64,000 nt of DNA from G041228335 sp964580905 (GCA_964580905.1 CAZOLR010000009.1:3581-67580), one strand, 5' to 3'; positions 41,175-49,928 are shown, counted from the first letter of the stretch. Notes: generated by a model from the sequence alone, not told the origin. Made by a program: numbers and translations.

Positions 41175-43616
41175 ATGGCTGAAAAGATCAAATCCGAAGC
41201 GCAGGTGGTTGTCATTGGCGGAGGTGTTGTCGGCGCGTCCGTTCTGTTTCATCTGACGAAACTCGGCTGGAAAGATGTCATGTTGCTTGAGCGTTCTGAA
41301 TTGACTTCAGGTTCCACCTGGCATGCGGCTGGCGGGATGCATACCATCAATGGTGATCCTAATGTTGCAAAGCTCCAGCAGTACACCATTGATCTTTATA
41401 AGGAAATCGAAGAGCTCTCAGGTCAGGATATTACCATGCATATCACCGGCGGGGTGATGCTGGCGGCCACGAAAGAGAGATTTGACTGGCTCAAGGGGGT
41501 ATATGCCAAGGGGAAATATCTTGGCATGAAGGGGCTTGAACTGATTACTCCTGCCGAAGCGGCAGAGCTTATGCCGCTCATTGATGCCAAACATTTTACC
41601 GGCGCTATGTACGATCCGATTGAGGGGCATGTTGATCCCTATGGCGTGACGCACGCCTACGCCAGGGCAGCCCGCAAGAATGGCGCCAGTTATTTCACGC
41701 ATACAAAGGTTGAGGATCTGTCACAGAATGCGGATGGTACCTGGTGTGTGGAAACGAATAAAGGCAAGGTTCTTGCGGAGCATGTCGTGAATTGCGGCGG
41801 GCTCTGGGCACGTGAAGTGGGCCGGATGGTAGGGCTTGAATTGCCGGTTCTGGCAATGGAGCATATGTATCTTCTGACCGAAGACATGCCTGAAGTTGCG
41901 GAGATCAACGCAAGCACGGGCAAGGAAGTTATCCATGCGGTTGATTTTGACGGTGAGCTCTATCTCCGGCAGGAACGGGGCGGGATGCTCATGGGCACAT
42001 ACGAAAAAGCCTGCCGCCCATGGTCAGAGCACACCACGCCGTGGGAATTTGGGCATGAGTTGCTTGAGCCGGATATTGATCGGATCGCGCCGTCTCTCGA
42101 AGTTGGCTTCAAACATTTTCCCGCATTTGAAAACGCCGGGATCAGGCAGATTATCAACGGACCCTTCACCTTTGCGCCGGATGGCAACCCGCTGATAGGA
42201 CCAGTTGAAGGGTTGACCAATTTCTGGTGTGCCTGCGGTGTAATGGCTGGTTTCAGCCAGGGGGGTGGGGTTGGCCTTGCCTTGTCGAATTGGATGGTCA
42301 ATGGTGATCCTGAATTTGATGTTTGGGCGATGGATATAAGCCGGTTTGGTGATTACGCTTCCATGCAGTACACCAATGCCAAGGTAAGAGAGAATTACTC
42401 GCGCCGCTTTTCCATTCGTTACCCCAATGAAGAACTGACGGCGGCACGCCCTCTTATGACGACACCGATCTACGACCGGCTCAAGGATGCCGGGGCGCAG
42501 TTCGGCGAAAGTCGCGGTCTTGAACACGCGCTCTGGTTTGCCCCTGAAGGACTTAAGGATGTTTTCAGTTGGCGCCGCAGTGTTGATTTTGATCATGTCG
42601 GCGATGAGGCCAGGGCTGTCCGGGAGAATGTCGGCCTTTTGGAGATTTCAAATTTTGCCAAATATATGGTGACGGGAACAGGAGCAGAAGCCTGGCTTGA
42701 CCATATGCTCGCCTGCCGTATTCCTGCACAGGGCCGGATGACTCTCGCCCCCATGTTGAAGGAAGATGGCAAAGTGATTGGTGATTTCACGCTGGCCCGG
42801 CTTGATGAGGAGACCTTCCTTATCATAGGCTCGGGTGCGGCCGAAAGCTATCATATGAGATGGTTTACGGATCATCTTCCGGATGATGATTCCGTTGAGG
42901 TTCAGGCTATGGGGTTGAGCCTTACCGGGCTGTCGATCGCCGGGCCGATGGCAAGGGAGGTGCTGACCTCGCTGACACGCGAAGATGTTTCAAACGATGG
43001 TTTCCGTTTCATGGATGTGCGGGAGTTTCACCTCGGGATGGCGCCGGTAATCATGGGGCGTGTCAGTTATACTGGTGATCTCGGCTACGAAATCTGGGTT
43101 ACGCCGGAATATCAGCGATATCTTTTTGATCTGATCATGGAGGCTGGTGCCGGATACGGAATACGTCCGATTGGTGCGCGGGCACTCAACGCCCTCCGCC
43201 TTGAAAAGAATTTCGGCTCATGGGCGCGTGAATTCCGGCCGGTCTACGGACCGCTTGAATGCGGGCTTTCCCGATTTGTCGCTTATGACAAAAAGGCCGG
43301 GTTCATTGGCAAGGCTGGCGCTGTGGCTGAAAAGGAACACGGCGGCAAGATGCGGCTCAGGGCCTTTGTGGTTGATGCGCGTGATGCTGATGCCATCGGT
43401 GATGAGCCGATAGCCCATAATGGGGAGGTTTGCGGCTGGGTGACTTCAGGCGGATTTGCCCATGCTTCCGGTGTGTCAGTCGCTATGGGATATGTGCCCA
43501 AGGAGATGGCAGATACGCATGATGGATGGACGATTGAACTGCTTGGCGAAGAGCTCAGCGCCCGCATCCAGCCAACGCCATTGTTCGATGCGAATGCGAG
43601 CCGGATGAGAAGTTAG
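41175..43616 (+). CDS. FAD oxidoreductase-GcvT fusion, dimethylglycine/sarcosine dehydrogenase type
   Basis: An 813-residue two-part enzyme. Residues about 8-370 form a DAO-type FAD domain with GGGVVGASVLFHL (15-27) and His50 in STWHAAGG, the position that holds FAD covalently in dimethylglycine and sarcosine dehydrogenases. A linker domain follows, and from about residue 430 a folate-binding GcvT/aminomethyltransferase domain with YTGDLGYEIWV near 635 runs to the end. The expected reaction is oxidative N-demethylation, passing the one-carbon unit to tetrahydrofolate. AAAGGAGA precedes the ATG. It is cotranscribed with the MttB-like gene; the stop overlaps the convergent dehydratase gene by 4 bases. 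Confidence 0.92.
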   Translation: MAEKIKSEAQVVVIGGGVVGASVLFHLTKLGWKDVMLLERSELTSGSTWHAAGGMHTINGDPNVAKLQQYTIDLYKEIEELSGQDITMHITGGVMLAATKERFDWLKGVYAKGKYLGMKGLELITPAEAAELMPLIDAKHFTGAMYDPIEGHVDPYGVTHAYARAARKNGASYFTHTKVEDLSQNADGTWCVETNKGKVLAEHVVNCGGLWAREVGRMVGLELPVLAMEHMYLLTEDMPEVAEINASTGKEVIHAVDFDGELYLRQERGGMLMGTYEKACRPWSEHTTPWEFGHELLEPDIDRIAPSLEVGFKHFPAFENAGIRQIINGPFTFAPDGNPLIGPVEGLTNFWCACGVMAGFSQGGGVGLALSNWMVNGDPEFDVWAMDISRFGDYASMQYTNAKVRENYSRRFSIRYPNEELTAARPLMTTPIYDRLKDAGAQFGESRGLEHALWFAPEGLKDVFSWRRSVDFDHVGDEARAVRENVGLLEISNFAKYMVTGTGAEAWLDHMLACRIPAQGRMTLAPMLKEDGKVIGDFTLARLDEETFLIIGSGAAESYHMRWFTDHLPDDDSVEVQAMGLSLTGLSIAGPMAREVLTSLTREDVSNDGFRFMDVREFHLGMAPVIMGRVSYTGDLGYEIWVTPEYQRYLFDLIMEAGAGYGIRPIGARALNALRLEKNFGSWAREFRPVYGPLECGLSRFVAYDKKAGFIGKAGAVAEKEHGGKMRLRAFVVDARDADAIGDEPIAHNGEVCGWVTSGGFAHASGVSVAMGYVPKEMADTHDGWTIELLGEELSARIQPTPLFDANASRMRS

Positions 43617-44812
43617 GCTTTCCTCGGATCATTCTCTTCAGTGGACGTGAGATGCAGACGGTCTCCTTCGTAAGGATGGGCCCGCGCGACGTCTTCATTA
43701 ATCTCGACCCCGAGGCCGGGTGTATCTGGCACGATCACGTATCCGTCTTCCCATTTGATCGGTGTTTTCAGTATGTCGCTGTGAAAGCCTTCCCATTTCC
43801 GGATGGATTCAAGGATCAGGAAATTCGGTGACGCTGCTGATATCTGGATATTGGCGGCGCCAACGATTGGCCCGCAGTAGAGATGGGGGGCAATATGCGC
43901 ATAGAAAGCTTCAGCCATTGAGGCGATTTTCTTGGCTTCAAGGATACCCCCGACCCGGCCGAGATTCATCTGAAGGATATTGGCCGCCCCCAGTTCAAGC
44001 ACCCGTGCAAATTCATATTTTGTTGTCAGCCTTTCGCCGGTGGCCACGGGGACAGAGGTGGCGCGAGCAACTTCAGCCATCATCTCAGGTCTTTCCGGTG
44101 GGGTGGGTTCCTCAAACCAGAGCGGGTCATAGGCCTCCATCATACGTGCCATGCGCTTGGCACCCGATGGAGAAAACTGCCCATGGGTTCCAAAAAGAAG
44201 ATCAGCTTTGTTCCCGACTGCCTGCCTAAGTTTTCTTAAAAACTCTTCGGATCTTTCGATGTCTTCAAGTTCCGGCATATGCGGGTCCAGTATTGTATAC
44301 GCACCGGCCGGATCAAATTTGAGTGCGGTAAATCCTTCTTTGATGTAGGTTGCCGCCATTTCCGCCGACGCATCGGCATCACGGTAAAAGCGTGTCGGGT
44401 CCATGCCTTCACCCGGATAGATATAGGTATAGCTTCTGAGACGTTCATGCAGTTTGCCGCCTATCAGGGCATGCACCGGTTTTTCAACCGCCTTGCCGAT
44501 AATATCCCAGCACGCCATTTCAAGCCCGCTCATCACTCCCATAAGAGAGATATCAGGGCGTGAAGAATACCCGCGGCTGTAAACCCGCCGCCACATACGT
44601 TCGATATTGAACGGATCTTCCCCTGCCAGGTCACGGGCAAAGACATCTTCAGCCATTGTGGTCATTGTCCGGGGGCCAAAACTGGCGGAATACATCTCAC
44701 CATAGCCGATGATTCCACAGGCTGTTGTCAGTTTTATGAAAAGAAAATATTGCCCGCCATGCCCCGGGGGAGGGTTGCCTACAACAAAGGTTTCAATCTG
44801 ATCAAGTTTCAT
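43613..44812 (-). CDS. mandelate racemase/muconate lactonizing enzyme family protein (enolase superfamily)
   Basis: A 399-residue enolase-superfamily protein, probably a sugar-acid dehydratase or related lyase. The capping domain spans about residues 1-120 and the barrel the rest. Catalytic-type residues appear as LKFDPAG near 165, the FGTHGQ turn near 210 where many relatives have a first metal-ligand Asp, WFEEPTPPE (metal Glu) near 234 and ATGERLTT (metal Glu) near 258, with a general His in HIAPHLYCGP near 311. The substrate cannot be assigned. It is convergent with the FAD/GcvT gene (4-base overlap) and divergent from the XRE regulator across 384 bases. Confidence 0.87.
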   Translation of the reverse strand: MKLDQIETFVVGNPPPGHGGQYFLFIKLTTACGIIGYGEMYSASFGPRTMTTMAEDVFARDLAGEDPFNIERMWRRVYSRGYSSRPDISLMGVMSGLEMACWDIIGKAVEKPVHALIGGKLHERLRSYTYIYPGEGMDPTRFYRDADASAEMAATYIKEGFTALKFDPAGAYTILDPHMPELEDIERSEEFLRKLRQAVGNKADLLFGTHGQFSPSGAKRMARMMEAYDPLWFEEPTPPERPEMMAEVARATSVPVATGERLTTKYEFARVLELGAANILQMNLGRVGGILEAKKIASMAEAFYAHIAPHLYCGPIVGAANIQISAASPNFLILESIRKWEGFHSDILKTPIKWEDGYVIVPDTPGLGVEINEDVARAHPYEGDRLHLTSTEENDPRKA

Positions 44813-44918
44813 TTCCCGCCTCAGTCGGTTTTATGGAATGGTGATCTTCTTTGCCTGCCAGGTAAAGAGTAATTATTACATTTGCACCAATTTTCTCTAT
44901 GACTTATGCCCTGATGCT

Positions 44919-44945
44919 ATGAAGCCCGGCTAAGCCGGGCTTCAT
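44919..44945. repeat. perfect 12-bp inverted repeat (hairpin)
   Basis: ATGAAGCCCGGC (44919-44930), spacer TAA, then its exact complement GCCGGGCTTCAT (44934-44945). The GC-rich stem would be very stable in RNA from either strand, but no T run follows on either side. It sits in the intergenic region between the dehydratase and XRE genes, about 107 bases from the dehydratase start. It may be a transcript end needing no U tract, a processing site or an operator. Confidence 0.75.
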
Positions 44946-44988
44946 GTCCTGTTAAGTCCCCCACAGACCTACAGGAAACGTAAAGAGC

Positions 44989-45023
44989 GGTGTAACCCGG
45001 AGGGAGAGAGAGAAGATTACACC
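44989..45023 (+). promoter_or_regulatory. hairpin exposing a Shine-Dalgarno-like loop before a 17-codon frame
   Basis: GGTGTAA (44989-44995) pairs exactly with TTACACC (45017-45023). The 21-base loop contains CGGAGGGAGAGAGAGAAG, a purine-rich stretch with a strong ribosome-site match. An ATG follows immediately at 45024 and opens a 17-residue frame ending at TAA 45075-45077. This has the look of a translated leader or regulatory RNA upstream of the XRE gene. There is no family match known to me, so the call rests on structure alone. Confidence 0.35.
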
Positions 45024-45096
45024 ATGGGGAATATTAATATCCTTATGATAACGGGATCATCATTAGGGCTGAAGTAAAAATGTGAAATAGTGAAAA

Positions 45097-45119
45097 TTGT
45101 AAATTATATTAATTTACAA
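45097..45119. promoter_or_regulatory. perfect 23-bp palindrome, probable operator
   Basis: TTGTAAATTA (45097-45106), centre TAT, then TAATTTACAA (45110-45119): ten complementary pairs with no mismatch. It is 78 bases before the preferred start of the XRE regulator and overlaps AT-rich -10-like sequence (TATATT). A dimeric regulator site, possibly autoregulatory, is the simplest reading. Half sites TTGTAAA/TTTACAA are reminiscent of, but not identical to, the TTTGCAAA sites reported for short-chain-acyl type XRE regulators. Confidence 0.6.
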
Positions 45120-45196
45120 ATCATCTGTTCGGCCTTAAGGTGTGATAGTGGAATAATTGGATGAGGCTCAGGATGCTGGAAATGGGAGAAAAGCCC

Positions 45197-46597
45197 ATGA
45201 TCGGGCATAAGATCCGCAAACTCAGGGGGGATCTCGGGCTGACCCAGTCGGATATGGCCGCAGCCATCGGCATCAGCGCAAGTTACCTTAATCTGATTGA
45301 GCATAACCAACGACCGGTGACGGTGCCGCTTCTGTTCAAACTTGGGCAGAGTTTTGATATTGATCTCAAGGATTTCGCGGCGGATGACACAACACGCCTG
45401 ATGGCAGATATAACTGAAATGTTCGCTGATCCGGCGATGTCAGGGCATTCGGTATCTAAGCGCGAAATGCGGGATTTTGTTAACAGTCAGCCAAATATAG
45501 CAAGCGCACTTTCCCGGTTTTTTAACAATTATCGTATCGTCAAGGCTGAGATGCAGAATGTGGCTGCAGCAGGACAAGGCCAGAGATCACCACTGTCCTC
45601 CTCATCTCTTGCGGAAGATCTGCGGATATATCTTCAGGAAAACGGAAACTATTTTGCTGAACTTGAAGCTTCGGCGGAAGATTTTTGGCAGCAGGCATCC
45701 TTGGGTCAGGAAACGCTTTATTCTGATCTGTGCCGCTGGTTCCTTAATGAGAGGGGAATTGAAGTTCAGGTTGTGCCAGCTGATGTCATGGGCATAAATT
45801 TGCGTCAGTATGATCCCCATAGAGGGCGGATACTTCTTTCAGAAGGGTTGCGGCGTCCGAGACGTGTTTTCCAGTTGCTGCTGCAGGTGGCTGCGCTCAC
45901 CCAGCATGACCTCATCGAGAAAATGGTAAAAGAAGCGGATCAGCCGCACATTGCCGGGATGTTGAGAAACACCCTTGCCGGATATTTTGCAGGTGCGGTT
46001 ATGATGCCCTACACGTCCTTTGCTGATGCGGCACGAAAATTGAGATACGATATTGATCTGATTGGTCGTCGCTTCGGGGTCAGTTTTGAGCAGGTCTGCC
46101 ATCGTCTGACCACGCTGAACAGGCCGGGGGACCGGGGGATTTCCTTCTTCTTTATCCGTGTTGACCCTGCCGGGAATGTCTCAAAGCGTCTTTCAGCAGG
46201 CAAAATGCAGTTTGCCAATCATGGTGGTACATGTGCGCGCTGGGTAGTGCATAAGGCTTTCCGTGTTCCCAGCAAGATACTGACCCAGGTAGCGGAAATT
46301 GAAGAAGGTCAGCAGGTTTTTACCATGGCACGTACGGTCTCCCCGCAATGGACTCCGAAGGATCAGCCGGAACCTGAATTTGCTGTTGGGCTGGGTTGCA
46401 ATGTCAATCAGGCTAGGGATATTGTCTATGCGGACACCCATGATCTTGGAAAGAACAGAAAACCTGATCAAATTGGAATAGGTTGCCATGTCTGTGAACG
46501 CATGGAATGTGCCCAGCGGTCACAGCCACCTCTAGGCTATAATATTCGCTTTGACCCTTATCGTCGCCGCCTTGGCCTGTTTGATATAGAAAGCTAG
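45197..46597 (+). CDS. XRE-family regulator of the short-chain fatty acyl (ScfR) type
   Basis: A 466-residue transcription factor. The N-terminal helix-turn-helix (about residues 1-60) has IRKLRGDLGLTQSDMAAAIGISASYLNLIEHNQRPVT-like sequence (TQSDMAAAIG and SYLNLIEH are the key helices). The middle holds an ImmA/IrrE-like region, and the C-terminal DUF2083-type domain ends with the Cys cluster GCHVCERMEC. Relatives sense short-chain acyl-CoA and control propionate, methylcitrate or glyoxylate metabolism. ATG 45197 follows GGGAG at 8 bases; ATGs at 45161, 45173 and 45182 are possible. A perfect palindrome lies upstream. Its targets are unknown; no prp genes are in the window. Confidence 0.85.
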   Translation: MIGHKIRKLRGDLGLTQSDMAAAIGISASYLNLIEHNQRPVTVPLLFKLGQSFDIDLKDFAADDTTRLMADITEMFADPAMSGHSVSKREMRDFVNSQPNIASALSRFFNNYRIVKAEMQNVAAAGQGQRSPLSSSSLAEDLRIYLQENGNYFAELEASAEDFWQQASLGQETLYSDLCRWFLNERGIEVQVVPADVMGINLRQYDPHRGRILLSEGLRRPRRVFQLLLQVAALTQHDLIEKMVKEADQPHIAGMLRNTLAGYFAGAVMMPYTSFADAARKLRYDIDLIGRRFGVSFEQVCHRLTTLNRPGDRGISFFFIRVDPAGNVSKRLSAGKMQFANHGGTCARWVVHKAFRVPSKILTQVAEIEEGQQVFTMARTVSPQWTPKDQPEPEFAVGLGCNVNQARDIVYADTHDLGKNRKPDQIGIGCHVCERMECAQRSQPPLGYNIRFDPYRRRLGLFDIES

Positions 46598-46659
46598 GTG
46601 CCAAACCTCCAGGATTGACGAAATCCACGATTTTGATAGAACCTCGTCAGGAGGCCGGC

Positions 46660-48060
46660 GTGTCAGAGCAGAAAGCAAACTCACAGATCGGACGTGAAGA
46701 CCAGACAGCGTTGTTCAGCCTCTATGGCATGACGCCGAAGGTTGAAGCTGCGGTGATCAACGCACTTGCCGAAGGGCAGATATCGCGTGTTCGCGCCCTC
46801 GTATCACCTTTGCATCCGGCGGATCAGGCTGATCTTATTGAGCGGCTGAATATGCCGCAGCGAAAGCGCCTTTTCACTTACATGGGGTCAGGGCTGGACC
46901 CTGAAACCCTGGCTTTTCTGGACGATGATCTCCTTGATGTGGCGCTCAAAATCATGGGTGCAGAAGGGGTGGCAAAGGCTCTGCCGGAACTCGACAGTGA
47001 TGACGCGGTGGATATTCTTGAAGAATTTGATCCCGAAGAACGTGATTCTATTCTGGCGGCTATGCCGGTTGCGGAAAGACTGATTGTAGAAGAGGGGCTT
47101 GCCTTTCCTGAAGACAGCGCCGGACGCCTGATGCAAAGGGAGGTGGTGGTCTGCCCATCCCACTGGACAGTAGGCCAGACGATTGATTTCATGCGTAGCC
47201 AGGATGGTCTGCCAGAAGATTTTTACGCCATTGTCGTTATTGATCCGGCGCGCCGTGTGCTTGGGCAGGTGATGCTTTCAAGACTGTTGGCCTCGCAACG
47301 TCCGGTTCGCATGTCTGAAATCATGACAAACACGCCCTATCAGATACCTGTCTCCATGGATCAGGAGGAGGTGGCGCTTCTGTTCAAACGGTATGGTCTG
47401 GTCTCTGCTTCCGTGGTGGATGACCAGAACAGGCTTGTTGGCATGATCACAGTTGATGACGTGGTTGATGTGATCGAAGAAGAAGCCGAAGAAGATCTTA
47501 TGGCGCTTGGCGGGATCAGTGATGTCAGCATCCGTTCGACCCTTCTGGAAACGATCCGCTCCCGGTTTTCCTGGCTTTTTGTCAACCTCTTGACGGCCAT
47601 AGTCGCCTCCGTGGTTATCGGTTTCTTTGAAGGAACGATTGAAAAACTTGTCGCTCTTGCCGTTTTAATGCCGATTGTTGCATCTATGGGCGGGAATGCT
47701 GGCACCCAGACGGTGACGGTTGCGGTCCGTGCGCTGGCCCTGAGGCAGCTTTCAAGGCAGACAGCCACAGGTTTCGTTCTTCGTGAACTGAGCGTCGGCT
47801 TTATCAATGGCATGGTTTTTGCGGTCACTGCCGGTGCCATTTCATGGTTCTGGTTTGGTCAGGCGGAAATTGCCCTGATCATGGGCATGGCGATGCTTGC
47901 CAACCTCATCATTGCGGGGCTGACAGGAACGCTGATTCCCCTCGCACTGGAACGTTTTGGAATTGATCCGGCCGTAGCATCATCGGTTTTCATCACAACA
48001 GTCACCGATGTGGTCGGTTTCCTGACATTCCTTGGCCTTGCGGCGATGTTCCTTGTCTGA
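46660..48060 (+). CDS. mgtE: magnesium transporter MgtE
   Basis: A 466-residue Mg2+ channel. The cytoplasmic part has an N domain (about residues 25-125, with repeated DPEERDSILAAMP-type segments) and two CBS domains (about 130-250); five membrane helices follow, including the MPIVASMGGNAGTQT pore signature near 350. GTG at 46660 follows AGGAGG by 5 bases, so I prefer it to the TTG at 46615. Gating by intracellular Mg2+ at the CBS interface is family knowledge. The DUF1489 gene follows 18 bases later. Confidence 0.94.
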   Translation: MSEQKANSQIGREDQTALFSLYGMTPKVEAAVINALAEGQISRVRALVSPLHPADQADLIERLNMPQRKRLFTYMGSGLDPETLAFLDDDLLDVALKIMGAEGVAKALPELDSDDAVDILEEFDPEERDSILAAMPVAERLIVEEGLAFPEDSAGRLMQREVVVCPSHWTVGQTIDFMRSQDGLPEDFYAIVVIDPARRVLGQVMLSRLLASQRPVRMSEIMTNTPYQIPVSMDQEEVALLFKRYGLVSASVVDDQNRLVGMITVDDVVDVIEEEAEEDLMALGGISDVSIRSTLLETIRSRFSWLFVNLLTAIVASVVIGFFEGTIEKLVALAVLMPIVASMGGNAGTQTVTVAVRALALRQLSRQTATGFVLRELSVGFINGMVFAVTAGAISWFWFGQAEIALIMGMAMLANLIIAGLTGTLIPLALERFGIDPAVASSVFITTVTDVVGFLTFLGLAAMFLV

Positions 48061-48078
48061 TGCAATAACGGGATAGCA

Positions 48079-48498
48079 ATGCCACTTCATCTTAAAAAGT
48101 TATCCGTTGGATCAACTAGTATAGAAAGCCTCACCGCATGGCATGATGAGGTGCTGGAGCGCCGCGGACGTATCATGCATACAACACGATCCTTCCCGAG
48201 ACGTGCCGCAGAAATTCTTCCGGGTGGCAGCATGTTCTGGATTATCAAAGGGCGAATGTGTGTCCGTCAACTGATCGAAGAATTCGTTGAAATTGAACGG
48301 GAAGATGGCGGCGTTTCCTGCGGCATTGTCATGAAGCCAGGGTTGGTTCGCGTGGTTGAGCGACGTCACCGTCCTTTCCAAGGCTGGCGCTACCTTGAAG
48401 AGACTGATGCCCCGATTGATCTTCCGGTGGGGGAGTCCCCTGATGATGTCATGCCGCAGGAAATGGCCGAAGAACTGAGAGATCTGGGCCTTCTCTGA
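48079..48498 (+). CDS. DUF1489 family protein
   Basis: A 139-residue member of DUF1489, a family nearly confined to Alphaproteobacteria. Typical pieces are LHLKKLSVGSTSIESLTAWH at the start, TRSFPRRAAEIL, GGSMFWIIKGRMCVRQ near residue 50 and PFQGWRYLEETDAP near 100. Function unknown. It lies 18 bases after mgtE on the same strand and may share its transcript; the next gene is convergent. Confidence 0.9.
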   Translation: MPLHLKKLSVGSTSIESLTAWHDEVLERRGRIMHTTRSFPRRAAEILPGGSMFWIIKGRMCVRQLIEEFVEIEREDGGVSCGIVMKPGLVRVVERRHRPFQGWRYLEETDAPIDLPVGESPDDVMPQEMAEELRDLGLL

Positions 48499-48543
48499 AC
48501 CAGAGATAAAGTATGCCAAAGAAGCATATTTGTTCGGTGAATA

Positions 48544-49803
48544 TCAGTTTTCCTTGGATGCCGCAGCTGTATCTTGCCATTCCGCTTCAGGCAGCAAACT
48601 GGTCGCAATACCTGTTGCGCGTTGCGGCATGGCAACAAAAGGTGCCTGAGCTTCGTTTGGCATGGCATCGCGTATCTGCATCCGAATGATGACAATCACC
48701 GTCATGATGAAGTGCATGACTGCCATGGTTGGAAAGAATGCGGACGGCCCGAAGACTTTCATGCAATACCCAACAATCGGGGCGCCGAGAACAGCCCCGA
48801 CTCCATTGATCATCACCAGCATCGAAGACGTGGCGATAATCTGTTTTGGGGTCAGGTAATCGTTCGCATGGGCAATGTAGAGCGAATATAGCGGCGTATG
48901 AACACCGCCATAAATCACGCCGGCAACAAGTAGCATTGGATAGCTTATGCTTTGGGCGATAAATCCGAACAGAGCGGTAAGGGTGGCGAGTATCTGGACA
49001 ACGAGAATAACTGTCCGCCGGTCAAATATGTCGGAAAGCTTGCCGATAGGATATTGCAGTATCAGCGCGCCGACCATGATCGACGACATAAACACCGCAA
49101 CCTCATTCAGGCTGAAATGAAGCTTATTGGCATAGACCGCCCCCATGCCGAAAATCACCGCCGAAGACATGCCGTTGAAACCCATGCCGATCACCGCCAG
49201 CGGAGAGACGTTATAGACACGGAAGAGAGAGATTTTCTCTGGTTCAGAAATGTCCGGTACTTTTGCGGCCGTCATCAGAATAGGGATGACAGCAATCGAA
49301 ACCAGAATGGATACGATCAGAAACAGACCAACGTCTTCCGGTTCTCCTGCCGAAAGCAGGAGCTGACCCATTATCAACCCGAGCATGGATACAATCATAT
49401 AAATCGAAAGGAGACTGCCTCGTGTCTTGTTATCAGCTTTGTCGTTGATCCAGCTTTCGGCGACAATATACATGCCGGAATAGGCAAAACCGGTGATGAT
49501 ACGCATCAACAGCCACAGCGATGCAAGCTCGAAAAGGGCGTGAACGAGAATGGAAGATGAAGCAAGTCCGGCCAGAGCACCAAAAACCCGGACATGACCG
49601 ACACGACTCACCATTCGCGGCACAAGATTTGAACCAAGCAGAAATCCAAAGAAGTAACCGGACATGACAAAGCCGGTGGTCAGGTCACCAAAGGCAAGCT
49701 GTTCCGCCCTTGTGCCGAGCAGAACGCCCTGTAGACCATTTCCGGCCATAAACAGGAAAATGCCAAAAAACAAGGTCCATGAAGAGAGCAACGCTGCCTG
49801 CAT
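48544..49803 (-). CDS. MFS transporter, YcaD-like
   Basis: A 419-residue major facilitator with twelve predicted membrane helices. The loop 2-3 region has FGFLLGSNLVPRMVSRVGHVRVFGAL and loop 8-9 has IGKLSDIFDRRTV, standing for the MFS A-motif positions. Helix 5 has YSGMYIVAESWINDKADNKTRG, characteristic of the YcaD subgroup, which has no proven substrate. A polar C-terminal tail of about 35 residues is cytoplasmic. Its start is 125 bases downstream of glnE on the same strand. Confidence 0.87.
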   Translation of the reverse strand: MQAALLSSWTLFFGIFLFMAGNGLQGVLLGTRAEQLAFGDLTTGFVMSGYFFGFLLGSNLVPRMVSRVGHVRVFGALAGLASSSILVHALFELASLWLLMRIITGFAYSGMYIVAESWINDKADNKTRGSLLSIYMIVSMLGLIMGQLLLSAGEPEDVGLFLIVSILVSIAVIPILMTAAKVPDISEPEKISLFRVYNVSPLAVIGMGFNGMSSAVIFGMGAVYANKLHFSLNEVAVFMSSIMVGALILQYPIGKLSDIFDRRTVILVVQILATLTALFGFIAQSISYPMLLVAGVIYGGVHTPLYSLYIAHANDYLTPKQIIATSSMLVMINGVGAVLGAPIVGYCMKVFGPSAFFPTMAVMHFIMTVIVIIRMQIRDAMPNEAQAPFVAMPQRATGIATSLLPEAEWQDTAAASKEN

Positions 49804-49928
49804 TCTCCAAGCTCCTGTTTAGCCTTTAGTGTTGAAAAATAGTGCAGATCTGGTCTGCTTTAGTCCTGCTCTCTACTCTCTTGATGGATAATTTGCAAAC
49901 GTAAAATCTCTCAAATGCAGATTTCCTG

